Source: a virus
Virus record (IMG/VR): IMGVR_UViG_3300027028_000014
Span: 1 to 38,334 of that record
Reading direction: 5' to 3' (one strand)
Length of the DNA stretch: 38,334 nt
The position numbers and the translations under genes were made by a program. The notes under the pieces are model-generated. The model saw nothing but the letters and a program-made list of their open reading frames with translations. It searched no databases and had not been told where the DNA came from. Below, piece by piece: positions 7,517 through 13,559 of this stretch (within the stretch, counting starts at the first letter, position 1; each line of letters starts with the position of its first letter).

Positions 7517-8406
7517 TGAGCAGACTGAAAAAATTCATAATGAAGTTGATACCAATTTCCAATAAGGAAGATGGTAGCTTGAATCAAAACCCCAACATAA
7601 GCGGTCATCCGATTAAGTTGGATGATTTCCTTGCACTGCTCAATCAGATGCAGCAACTACTTGGATGGGAACAAAAGAAGTTCTGCCGGAACGGAGAGAG
7701 CGTACTACTCTCAAGCGAAATTGAAATTGATACATTCACAAACACTTATTCACTGCCGGAAGGAACATGCGCTATATACGATTGTAAAATATACGTATTC
7801 GAGAACACTTCTGTGTCTCCACAACCCGGAGAAACGGTGTATGTATGCTTGAACGACACCCCATGCGGTGAACGAACGGTGTACGCATCAGGCGCAGATT
7901 ATCAAGTATACTGCATCCGTCAAGCGAAGTTAGTCAGTGACTCATCTATAAGTGAAGGAACGCCAGGATACATAAAACTTGATGATGTATGCTATCCCAA
8001 TCTTCAAGACTGCGAATGGTTGGATTACACACCGGACTTAGAGTGCCTTGTGCCACAAGATGTACAGAACCCAAATGCCGCACAGCCCGAACTCAGTTTT
8101 TCATACATGATAGACCGTCGATGTAATCTCATGCACATCTGCGGAAAGATTTCAACTTACCAAGTTCTCTTGCTGAAAGCAGACGACAATCCGGCATTCA
8201 TCTACTTACCTCCGAATGTAACCGCACTATGCGGATTCAATCGTGTCATTGTCAATAGAGCTGCACAACAGCCGGAAGGCGTATTGCTTGAGCTTGCGCT
8301 CAATGCAGGTGCGAATCGCTTGATACTGCGTCCGGTTGACCCAACTTTCAGTTGGGCAGGTACTAATATTAATATTGAGTTTTCAGCATCTATTAGAATA
8401 GCATAA
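7516..8406 (+). CDS. Beta-rich, Cys-containing protein, possible virion or surface protein
   Basis: 296 aa. A short helical N-terminus (about 1-55) is followed by a beta-rich body with many Cys (CRNGESVLL, CAIYDCKIYVFEN, CIRQAKL, CEWLDY). The C-terminal ~100 residues (LCGFNRVIVN...LRPVDPTFSW...INIEFSASIRIA) look like a jelly-roll or fibre-head beta sandwich. No signal peptide. It resembles the style of tail-fibre or head-decoration proteins but stands immediately upstream of the lysis genes, overlapping the amidase start. Function is not established. Confidence 0.55.
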   Translation: MSRLKKFIMKLIPISNKEDGSLNQNPNISGHPIKLDDFLALLNQMQQLLGWEQKKFCRNGESVLLSSEIEIDTFTNTYSLPEGTCAIYDCKIYVFENTSVSPQPGETVYVCLNDTPCGERTVYASGADYQVYCIRQAKLVSDSSISEGTPGYIKLDDVCYPNLQDCEWLDYTPDLECLVPQDVQNPNAAQPELSFSYMIDRRCNLMHICGKISTYQVLLLKADDNPAFIYLPPNVTALCGFNRVIVNRAAQQPEGVLLELALNAGANRLILRPVDPTFSWAGTNINIEFSASIRIA

Positions 8407-8945
8407 TGAAAATCACCCAATCACATATCACCAACAGCGCAGCTCGTTCCGGCAAAAAGCTGAAAGCAGCCAAGCGGATAGTCGTTCATTGGACGGGCAA
8501 CCGCGACAAGGGTGCAGGAGCAGTAGCGCATCGTTCTTACTTCAACAAGCCGGGTATCTCTGAAAGTTATCATTACTTGGTAGAGAATGAATTTGTTTTG
8601 GAGATTATTCCTCTTGATGAAATCTCCCATCATAGTGGCAAGTTTTGGGGGCGAGTGCGAGAGGGCATCGAGTGGCAGCGATTTTCAGAACTTGCACCTA
8701 ATCCCAATTATCACAGCATCAGTATTGCAATCTGTGTGAATGTTGATAGTGATTTCGGAAAAACATTTTTCACTAGCGCAAAACTCACGGCTCAATTGCT
8801 CTGTGATTTCGGACTCTCAATAGGTGACATTTTTCGACATTTCGACCTCACAAGAAAGAAGTGTCCGCTTATGTTCGTTGAGCCCGAAGCATGGGCACTA
8901 TTCATTCACGCTGTACTCGACGAGTACGAAAAATTGAACGCATGA
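8406..8945 (+). CDS. Endolysin, N-acetylmuramoyl-L-alanine amidase (Amidase_2)
   Basis: 179 aa, no signal peptide. The Amidase_2/T7-lysozyme zinc ligands are visible: H28 in VVHWTGN, H145 in FRHFDLTRKKCP and C153 in the same motif, with Lys151/152 at the conserved position before the Cys. It should cut the amide bond between N-acetylmuramic acid and the stem peptide during lysis. It lies upstream of a protease and a two-helix holin candidate, all with ATGA or near overlaps, forming the lysis cassette. Because it lacks an export signal it needs a holin to reach the peptidoglycan. Confidence 0.9.
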   Translation: MKITQSHITNSAARSGKKLKAAKRIVVHWTGNRDKGAGAVAHRSYFNKPGISESYHYLVENEFVLEIIPLDEISHHSGKFWGRVREGIEWQRFSELAPNPNYHSISIAICVNVDSDFGKTFFTSAKLTAQLLCDFGLSIGDIFRHFDLTRKKCPLMFVEPEAWALFIHAVLDEYEKLNA

Positions 8946-9883
8946 ATACATTACTCGCTAACTTACTATATACCCTCAACCGCTTCTCCGGCAAGCACTG
9001 GAAGGAGGAAAAATACCTACTTCAATGGTCATTAAGGCACATAGGTATGGAGAAAGTTTGGAAACGATATGGGTATGGGATATTGGAAAAGGAAGTAAGT
9101 GAGCCTATCGCAGTGGTTGACAGAGGTATAGATGTTCGACATCCGGAGTTTGCAGATAGAGTTGTATGGCGTAAAGATTTTCGTGGCGTACACTATGACT
9201 TTGAATTTGATAACCAGTACCCAAGCACACACGGCACTCATGTAGCCGGGATAATCGGTGCAGGTATTGATGGTAATGGGATAATCGGTGTGAGTCCATT
9301 ATGCGAATTTTGCTTTATAGAGGTGCTTGGATTTTCCGATACCGGATTCCAAGAAGTATTCCGAGAAATAAGAATGTCGGAATCCACTGTTGCGAATTTC
9401 TCTGTTGAACTTGGAAAACCAAACAATGGTATGTCAATAGTCGGCAATGAAGAAATTACGAAGACCGCGAAAAAATGCCTAATCATACTTGCTGCCGGAA
9501 ACGATAGTAAGATAATTACCAATGACTATACGACACACGCGGATATACTCCCGGTTGGTGTGTGCAACATCAATGATAAAATCCCCTCATACATGAATAG
9601 AGGTGAACATATTGTATTGGTAGCTCCGTCGCAGACAGGGCTTCCAATGGCAGACTGGAGAGGTTCAAGAGGCAAGAACACAACTGACTACACCCATGAC
9701 GTGGATGGCACGTCATTCGGCGCACCATTGGTCGCAGGTGTCGCCCACTACATACAAGAGGTTGTCGCGCCCGGCATCTCTCCGAAAGATTTGAAAGAAT
9801 TACTTATACAAACGGCTCGTCCTATCGACGAACACCACAGGTGTTTGGACGCTTGGGAAGCCTGTAAAAAAGCAGCAGCATGA
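8942..9883 (+). CDS. Subtilisin-like serine protease (S8 family)
   Basis: 313 aa from the ATG at 8942, which overlaps the amidase stop (ATGA); the longer frame from 8891 is rejected because it would run inside the amidase gene. The complete subtilase triad is present: D60 in VVDRGID, H97 in HGTHVAGI, S258 in DGTSFGAP, with oxyanion Asn N187 in AAGND. No signal peptide and no long propeptide: only ~55 residues precede the catalytic domain. It lies between the endolysin and a holin candidate, so a role in lysis (degrading envelope or surface-layer proteins) is the likeliest inference. A virion-maturation role is less likely because a separate prohead-type protease is encoded at 22065-23117. Confidence 0.9.
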   Translation: MNTLLANLLYTLNRFSGKHWKEEKYLLQWSLRHIGMEKVWKRYGYGILEKEVSEPIAVVDRGIDVRHPEFADRVVWRKDFRGVHYDFEFDNQYPSTHGTHVAGIIGAGIDGNGIIGVSPLCEFCFIEVLGFSDTGFQEVFREIRMSESTVANFSVELGKPNNGMSIVGNEEITKTAKKCLIILAAGNDSKIITNDYTTHADILPVGVCNINDKIPSYMNRGEHIVLVAPSQTGLPMADWRGSRGKNTTDYTHDVDGTSFGAPLVAGVAHYIQEVVAPGISPKDLKELLIQTARPIDEHHRCLDAWEACKKAAA

Positions 9884-10068
9884 AACAATTTAACAGCGCA
9901 TTACTCAAGCTACTATTAGGCTCATGTGTATTGGCATTTGTAGTGCAAGTGATAGGCATGGAAGAAAACCCGGAGATGACCATGTGGGACAACCCTTTCG
10001 TTTGGACGTCGCTTCTTCTTCTTCTTCTTCTTATGTTTCTCTTCATGCGCTCAATCGGTAAGCCATGA
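9880..10068 (+). CDS. Small two-helix membrane protein, holin candidate
   Basis: 62 aa with two hydrophobic helices, about residues 8-27 and 40-57, separated by an acidic turn (MEENPEM), and a basic C-terminus. Size, topology and place next to the endolysin fit a class II holin. The second helix is built on seven CTT codons in a row (10012-10032). It overlaps the protease stop by ATGA. No family signature can be read by eye. Confidence 0.65.
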   Translation: MKQFNSALLKLLLGSCVLAFVVQVIGMEENPEMTMWDNPFVWTSLLLLLLLMFLFMRSIGKP

Positions 10069-10412
10069 TACCAGACCATATACATATCACCACCATGTTC
10101 GGCGGTCAGTACATCAGCCTTTCTACTGAACGCAAAGCCGACATCAGAAACCGATTACTTGAAGTCAATGACGAGATAGGTTTTGAAGTCAAATTTGCGC
10201 CCAAGCTACACGGGCGTCCGGGCAAATGGAAAATTGACTATGTGACCTGTCACATAATCGCTGATGCAGATAATAGTACAATGACCTATGGACGTGGCAG
10301 CAATTGGTATAAAGCCTTTTCAGACTGCCTTAAAAACTATATTGAAAATGAATCAAAGAAGAATCGAAGCACCCAAAAAACCAGAACTGCCACAACACTT
10401 GAACCTGCGTGA
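10065..10412 (+). CDS. Hypothetical protein in the lysis region
   Basis: 115 aa, starting in an ATGATA overlap with the holin candidate. Mixed alpha/beta with a basic Ser/Thr-rich C-terminal tail; no signal peptide or membrane helix. Family not recognised. Its 3' end overlaps the start of the zinc-ribbon ORF by 65 bp. Confidence 0.5.
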   Translation: MIPDHIHITTMFGGQYISLSTERKADIRNRLLEVNDEIGFEVKFAPKLHGRPGKWKIDYVTCHIIADADNSTMTYGRGSNWYKAFSDCLKNYIENESKKNRSTQKTRTATTLEPA

Positions 10413-10584
10413 CTTCTGCCACTTCTGTGGCGCGGAATTGGACTTTGCTGAAGTCTTCAAACAATTGGCAAAGGACAAATCGCAATGTCAATACTGCCAA
10501 GCACTTACAACAGATGAAAAAATCGACGCATACAAAAACTACCATCAAGGTCACAAGCTATCAGTACGTAATATCTCGTATTGA
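10348..10584 (+). CDS. Small zinc-ribbon protein
   Basis: 78 aa from the ATG at 10348; the upstream ATG at 10288 would overlap the previous gene more. Two Cys pairs, CHFCG and CQYC, about 30 residues apart form a plausible Cys4 zinc ribbon. Mu encodes a zinc-finger protein, Com, that activates translation of its DNA-modification gene; this ORF is similar in type only. It overlaps genes on both sides in different frames, so it could be partly over-predicted. Confidence 0.5.
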   Translation: MNQRRIEAPKKPELPQHLNLRDFCHFCGAELDFAEVFKQLAKDKSQCQYCQALTTDEKIDAYKNYHQGHKLSVRNISY

Positions 10585-10822
10585 AATAGCGAGAATCACT
10601 AATTACATCCGAAAGGCAGAATTAGGACATGAATCAATCGAAGTACATGTGTACAGAATACGATTTAACGTAAGTAAAATAGCCTACCGATATAAGGTAG
10701 GACTCCGCATCGGCGACACCGCTTACGAAACTCATGATGAACATTTAGAAAAAACGCCTATTAAGGCTATAAATTTATTAATCGTCCAATATTGGGCAGA
10801 AAAATTACAGGAAAATGAATAA
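10514..10822 (+). CDS. Hypothetical protein
   Basis: 103 aa if started at the ATG at 10514, which overlaps the zinc-ribbon gene by 71 bp. The longer frame from 10409 reads low-complexity, Thr/Lys/Asn-rich sequence that looks like a shadow of the zinc-ribbon gene, so it is not used. The body (ISRIEIARITNYIRKAEL, then IEVHVYRIRFN) is a regular alpha/beta mix. Family unknown. It overlaps the start of the PAP2-like gene by 8 bp. Confidence 0.5.
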   Translation: MKKSTHTKTTIKVTSYQYVISRIEIARITNYIRKAELGHESIEVHVYRIRFNVSKIAYRYKVGLRIGDTAYETHDEHLEKTPIKAINLLIVQYWAEKLQENE

Positions 10823-11669
10823 AAAATTTCAATACAATTATTCCGACCACGAACATCCACCACATATTTGGGAAACAGCAAGAGAAGACCTGCAAGACTG
10901 TCTCATGCCCGAAGACATGGAAGCCATTGACCTCTATTTTGAGGGCAGACGTGAGACAGTAGTCAAGGAATTTGATGCCAAAAAAGAAGTCCAAGAAGTC
11001 ATCGACTATGAACTTGAAGTTGGCGAAGTCTCACAGGATTGGCAACACATGGGTGGCAGAGGCAACGTGCTGCACATCAGTTACAATTACTGCAAGAGTA
11101 AACGAGCGCAAGAAGTTGGAAAATGTGATACCACTAAAATGGTGAAGCTCGACGACAAAATGGGTAAAGAAGAAGTCGCTGCATATGTATCACAAGACAC
11201 ATGGGAAAGAACGATGCTTGAGGGATGGGAAATCATGGCGCATGAAAATAAACTTAATTTCAGTGAGCGCAAACTTCTCTACCCGGCATATACATTATTT
11301 GTGCCGACAATGCTCAACGTCACCTTTGTGGGAAAAGACGCAATTAACCTCGCTCGTCCTGTAACGGTAGCCGGGATTTTAGACATCAAATTCCCAAACC
11401 TTCAGCCAAGTACAGGACACCCAACTTGCGGAAGTGGTCACTCGGCAGTAGGCTTTGCGATGAAGAAGTTTTGGGAAGAAATCGCAAGTAAAGTACTCGG
11501 ACGAGAAATCAAAGTATCCGAAGATTTCAAACAGTGGTGCGAAGAAGTCGGCACTGGACGTTTCTCTCTCCGTCACCATTTCATACGTGACCACGAAGAA
11601 TCAAGACTTGCAACCGAACAATTTTGGGCGATGATATGGAATCATGTTCGGAGTACCTTATTAATGTAG
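10815..11669 (+). CDS. PAP2 / vanadium-haloperoxidase superfamily phosphatase-like protein
   Basis: 284 aa. The three-part signature of this superfamily is present in order: K174-x6-R181-P182 (KDAINLARP), G206-S-G-H209 (GSGHS, where PSGH is usual), and R249-x5-H255-x3-D259 (RFSLRHHFIRD, with Gly before the Arg where Ser is usual). The spacing is correct for a single active site that hydrolyses phosphate esters through a histidine intermediate. No signal peptide or obvious transmembrane helices are visible, so it looks soluble, more like bacterial acid phosphatases or haloperoxidase-type members than lipid phosphatases. It is the last gene of the lysis-region operon and is followed by a strong terminator. 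Substrate is unknown; an envelope lipid-phosphate or nucleotide is possible. Confidence 0.7.
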   Translation: MNKKFQYNYSDHEHPPHIWETAREDLQDCLMPEDMEAIDLYFEGRRETVVKEFDAKKEVQEVIDYELEVGEVSQDWQHMGGRGNVLHISYNYCKSKRAQEVGKCDTTKMVKLDDKMGKEEVAAYVSQDTWERTMLEGWEIMAHENKLNFSERKLLYPAYTLFVPTMLNVTFVGKDAINLARPVTVAGILDIKFPNLQPSTGHPTCGSGHSAVGFAMKKFWEEIASKVLGREIKVSEDFKQWCEEVGTGRFSLRHHFIRDHEESRLATEQFWAMIWNHVRSTLLM

Positions 11670-11680
11670 CAATGAACATA

Positions 11681-11698
11681 GTCGGCAAAAGAGCCGAC
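11681..11698 (+). other. Short hairpin after the PAP2-like gene
   Basis: GTCGGC (11681-11686) pairs with GCCGAC (11693-11698) around a 6-nt A-rich loop, 12 bp after the stop codon. It has no T-run and precedes the true terminator; it may protect the 3' end or act as an RNA-processing element. Confidence 0.4.
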
Positions 11699-11708
11699 GA
11701 CTAACATA

Positions 11709-11748
11709 AGCAGGGGAGTCCTTAAACTGCTCCCCTTGCTTTTTTTTT
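11709..11748 (+). terminator. Rho-independent terminator of the early/lysis operon
   Basis: AGCAGGGGAG (11709-11718) pairs with CTCCCCTTGCT (11730-11740, one bulged T) around an 11-nt loop and is followed by nine T residues (11740-11748). This is the strongest terminator of the window and marks the end of the operon. Confidence 0.85.
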
Positions 11749-11751
11749 CAC

Positions 11752-11784
11752 AATAATAATAATAACAACAACAACAGCAGCAGC
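11752..11784 (+). repeat. Trinucleotide microsatellite (AAT)4(AAC)4(AGC)3
   Basis: Eleven triplets in one phase change from AAT to AAC to AGC and lead directly into an ATG at 11785 that starts only an 11-codon frame. Read in phase they would encode Asn8-Ser3. Probably a slippage-derived spacer or the remnant of a gene end. Confidence 0.7.
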
Positions 11785-11852
11785 ATGACCCGAAAGCCTT
11801 CTTTTAAGGCAAAAATATAAATCACATTTATTAATCAATTTATTTGAAATGG

Positions 11853-11894
11853 AAGCGAGTAGTATGTATGGTTTTATAGACTACTCGCTTTTTT
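11853..11894 (+). terminator. Hairpin terminator upstream of the 122-aa gene
   Basis: AAGCGAGTAGT (11853-11863) pairs perfectly with ACTACTCGCTT (11880-11890) over a 16-nt loop and runs into TTTTTT. It may terminate a short transcript arising after 11750, or attenuate the gene starting at 11906. The 236 bp between 11670 and 11905 otherwise hold no gene. Confidence 0.65.
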
Positions 11895-11905
11895 AAATTT
11901 TGAAA

Positions 11906-12274
11906 ATGGAAAAAAAATACATAATAAAAATTATCGGCGACACTGTCTTTTCAGAGCAATACGAAGTGTATTGTGAAGATGTGATTAAAGCATCGGAAAT
12001 CGCCAAGCAATTAGACACCTCAAAAAAAGGATTTAGCGTCGTCGAGTCTGCGGAAATGGGGGGCAAGTTGTTAATAGCGGATGAGATAAATACGGCAGAT
12101 GAAGCTCCGTTCAAAACGGACACTGAAAAATTTGAGGAAGTTGTTCGACCTGTGTTAAAATACCTATGCGAAAATCATCATCCACACATGACTGTAATTG
12201 TAACAGGAACAAGTGCCGAAATGATGGAAGGGAAAAAAAGCATTGGACAGATAATGGATTACGTATTAGATTGA
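11906..12274 (+). CDS. Hypothetical acidic protein
   Basis: 122 aa from the ATG at 11906; a TTG two codons upstream is possible but less likely. It follows a run of A residues directly after a terminator, so it starts a new unit. Predicted mixed alpha/beta: IIKIIGDTVFSEQYEVYCEDVIKASEIA, then TVIVTGTSAEMMEG near the C-terminus. No signal peptide. Family unknown. Confidence 0.55.
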   Translation: MEKKYIIKIIGDTVFSEQYEVYCEDVIKASEIAKQLDTSKKGFSVVESAEMGGKLLIADEINTADEAPFKTDTEKFEEVVRPVLKYLCENHHPHMTVIVTGTSAEMMEGKKSIGQIMDYVLD

Positions 12275-12298
12275 AAGTAACTCCCTATCTTGCACCCC

Positions 12299-12406
12299 AT
12301 GAATACAATACTCGCAATTATCGGATTAATAATAATCATACCATTGGGTATGAAATTCAATAACTACATCAGGCGCGGTCAGCATCGACGGCGACGCAAA
12401 AAATGA
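12299..12406 (+). CDS. 35-aa membrane peptide with basic tail
   Basis: ATG at 12299 to TGA at 12404-12406. Residues 3-17 are strongly hydrophobic (ILAIIGLIIIIPLG) and the C-terminus is very basic (RRGQHRRRRKK), so it would insert as a single N-terminal helix with an arginine-rich cytoplasmic end. Its stop overlaps the next ATG (ATGA), supporting that both small ORFs are real. Could be a spanin-like, holin-like or regulatory membrane peptide; no family recognised. Confidence 0.5.
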   Translation: MNTILAIIGLIIIIPLGMKFNNYIRRGQHRRRRKK

Positions 12407-12549
12407 GAGCTATGAAGCTATCAAGTTCAGAAAAAAAAGCTATTATCTTTACGGTTATTTCTGTTCCTACTGTCCTTCTTTCAGACAATTGGGCAGTCAT
12501 GCTTTTGGCAGGTATTTCAATAAGCTATCTGTGGGGATTTGTGGAATAG
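12403..12549 (+). CDS. 48-aa membrane protein with two helices
   Basis: ATG at 12403, overlapping the preceding stop by ATGA, to TAG at 12547-12549. Two hydrophobic stretches, about residues 13-24 (AIIFTVISVPTV) and 31-46 (AVMLLAGISISYLWGF), separated by a short polar turn, give a hairpin topology like small holins. It ends 11 bp before a candidate promoter. Confidence 0.5.
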   Translation: MRAMKLSSSEKKAIIFTVISVPTVLLSDNWAVMLLAGISISYLWGFVE

Positions 12550-12560
12550 AAAAAAATCAA

Positions 12561-12593
12561 TTTGCATTTCTAAAAGTTTTAACATACTTTTTT
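12561..12593 (+). promoter_or_regulatory. Candidate Bacteroidetes-type promoter
   Basis: TTTG at 12561-12564 and TACTTTTTT at 12585-12593 are separated by 20 nt. This fits the Bacteroidetes -33 TTTG / -7 TAnnTTTG layout except for the last base of the -7 element. Transcription would start near 12600, at the edge of the structured RNA that follows. Confidence 0.5.
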
Positions 12594-12596
12594 AGT

Positions 12597-12717
12597 GCAA
12601 CACTTGATTAGGTATTTCCTTTTCATTTTATTTTTATTGGAAAATTACGAAACAGAGAGGACCGTTCCAGTCTTAGGGAAACCTTTGTCAGGTGTTGCGC
12701 GGGACTCTCTTATTTTT
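12597..12717 (+). ncRNA. Structured leader or small RNA, possible pseudoknot
   Basis: Two long-range stems cross each other. Stem P1: GCAACACTTG (12597-12606) with CAGGTGTTGC (12689-12698), ten pairs including one G-U. Stem P2: AGAGAG-GA-CCG (12654-12664) with CGG-GA-CTCTCT (12700-12710), nine pairs around a symmetric tandem G-A loop. A small AGG-GAAA-CCT hairpin (12675-12684) lies between. P2 is followed by TATTTTTT, as in a terminator. The stems either form a pseudoknot or exclude each other as in an attenuator. Confidence is for a structured RNA, not for any named class. Confidence 0.55.
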
Positions 12718-12721
12718 TCAT

Positions 12722-12904
12722 TTGGTCATTGAGATAGATACCAATACGCCAAACGCTGACCGTATCGCGCTCATCCAAATGCTTTCAAATATGATTCAAG
12801 GGCTATCCGAAAAGGAAATGACAAAGGAAGTTATGGATGGTTTGAAAGTAGGCGCGAGATTCCAAAAAGCAGTAATGTTCAACGAATTTGAAATCACAAC
12901 TTAA
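12722..12904 (+). CDS. Small hypothetical protein, start uncertain
   Basis: 60 aa from TTG at 12722; the frame is open to GTG at 12692 (70 aa), but that start lies inside the structured RNA stem, and an internal ATG at 12780 would give 41 aa. The readable part (ADRIALIQMLSNMIQGLS, then GLKVGARFQKAVM) is helical and soluble. It follows the structured leader closely and is followed by a terminator, suggesting a single-gene unit controlled by that leader. Family unknown. Confidence 0.45.
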   Translation: MVIEIDTNTPNADRIALIQMLSNMIQGLSEKEMTKEVMDGLKVGARFQKAVMFNEFEITT

Positions 12905-12910
12905 TCACAA

Positions 12911-12937
12911 CGGGGGCATTGCACCCCCGATATATTT
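12911..12937 (+). terminator. Terminator after the small ORF
   Basis: CGGGGG (12911-12916) pairs with CCCCCG (12924-12929) over a 7-nt loop, followed by ATATATTTTT. A good intrinsic terminator between the 60-aa and 63-aa genes. Confidence 0.7.
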
Positions 12938-12944
12938 TTGAATT

Positions 12945-13136
12945 ATGGTCTTAGATTTAGATATAAGTAAAATGAATGATGCGAGCAAGAAAGAATATGC
13001 TCAAGAATTAAATGATAGGATGTTAGAATGCACTAAAAGGCATTTTGAATTAATAAGGGAGTTTAAATCAATTGATAAAGAAATGGAAGCAATTGGAGAT
13101 AAATTACAGGCGATTAGAGAAAGTAAAGGGGCGTAA
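12945..13136 (+). CDS. Small coiled-coil protein
   Basis: 63 aa, highly charged with a continuous helix (SKKEYAQELNDRMLECTKRH, then REFKSIDKEMEAIGDKLQAI) that should form a coiled coil. It starts just after one terminator and stops within the next. No family is recognised. Last plus-strand gene before the convergent late operon. Confidence 0.5.
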   Translation: MVLDLDISKMNDASKKEYAQELNDRMLECTKRHFELIREFKSIDKEMEAIGDKLQAIRESKGA

Positions 13137-13148
13137 AGCCCCTTTTTT
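13125..13148. terminator. Bidirectional terminator between convergent operons
   Basis: AAAGGGGC (13125-13132) pairs with GCCCCTTT (13138-13145) around GTAAA, followed by a T-run on the plus strand; the A-run before the stem gives a short T-tract on the minus strand too. It separates the plus-strand genes from the minus-strand head operon that ends at 13152. Confidence 0.8.
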
Positions 13149-13151
13149 ATT

Positions 13152-13559
13152 TTAGCAGTTCAAAGACGCTGCCAACTTAAAGCAAAGCCCCTCACTCACT
13201 TCACCTATCGGCAAGCACACATACCAATAACTTTCCTGCGCCTCATTCGTGTGGCGCGTTTTCTTATCATCATCTACGGGTTCGCTCCACTTCAATTCCA
13301 CTGCCGGGTCACATGCTCCGGTGATGGAGTAGCCGGGTGGTAGGTCTGTGAGTGTAAGCGGCACATCTACCTCCACTGCGCCGGGTAGTGGCTCTGGTAG
13401 CGGTGTGGTGGGCTTGGCGTTCACTATGATGTCATTGTCCGGGTTCATACCGTCAATGATTTCGAGTAGTTTCTTTTGTGTTTCATCTCCGATTTTGCAG
13501 AATCTTAGAAACTCTTTATCGCATAATTTGTCGTAGAATATGGCTTGGAATAAATTCAT
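13152..13559 (-). CDS. Hypothetical late protein, last gene of the head operon
   Basis: 135 aa. Helical N-terminus (FQAIFYDKLCDKEFLRF), a Pro-rich linker (about residues 50-62, PTTPLPEPLPG) and a beta-rich C-terminal half ending in Cys. It overlaps the preceding gene by four bases. The sequence looks like a small virion accessory or decoration protein, but no family is recognised. Confidence 0.5.
   Translation of the reverse strand: MNLFQAIFYDKLCDKEFLRFCKIGDETQKKLLEIIDGMNPDNDIIVNAKPTTPLPEPLPGAVEVDVPLTLTDLPPGYSITGACDPAVELKWSEPVDDDKKTRHTNEAQESYWYVCLPIGEVSEGLCFKLAASLNC

Noticed and set aside
10409-10513. N-terminal extension of the 103-aa gene (137-aa form)
   Set aside because: The extra residues are a low-complexity shadow of the zinc-ribbon frame; the start at 10514 is preferred.
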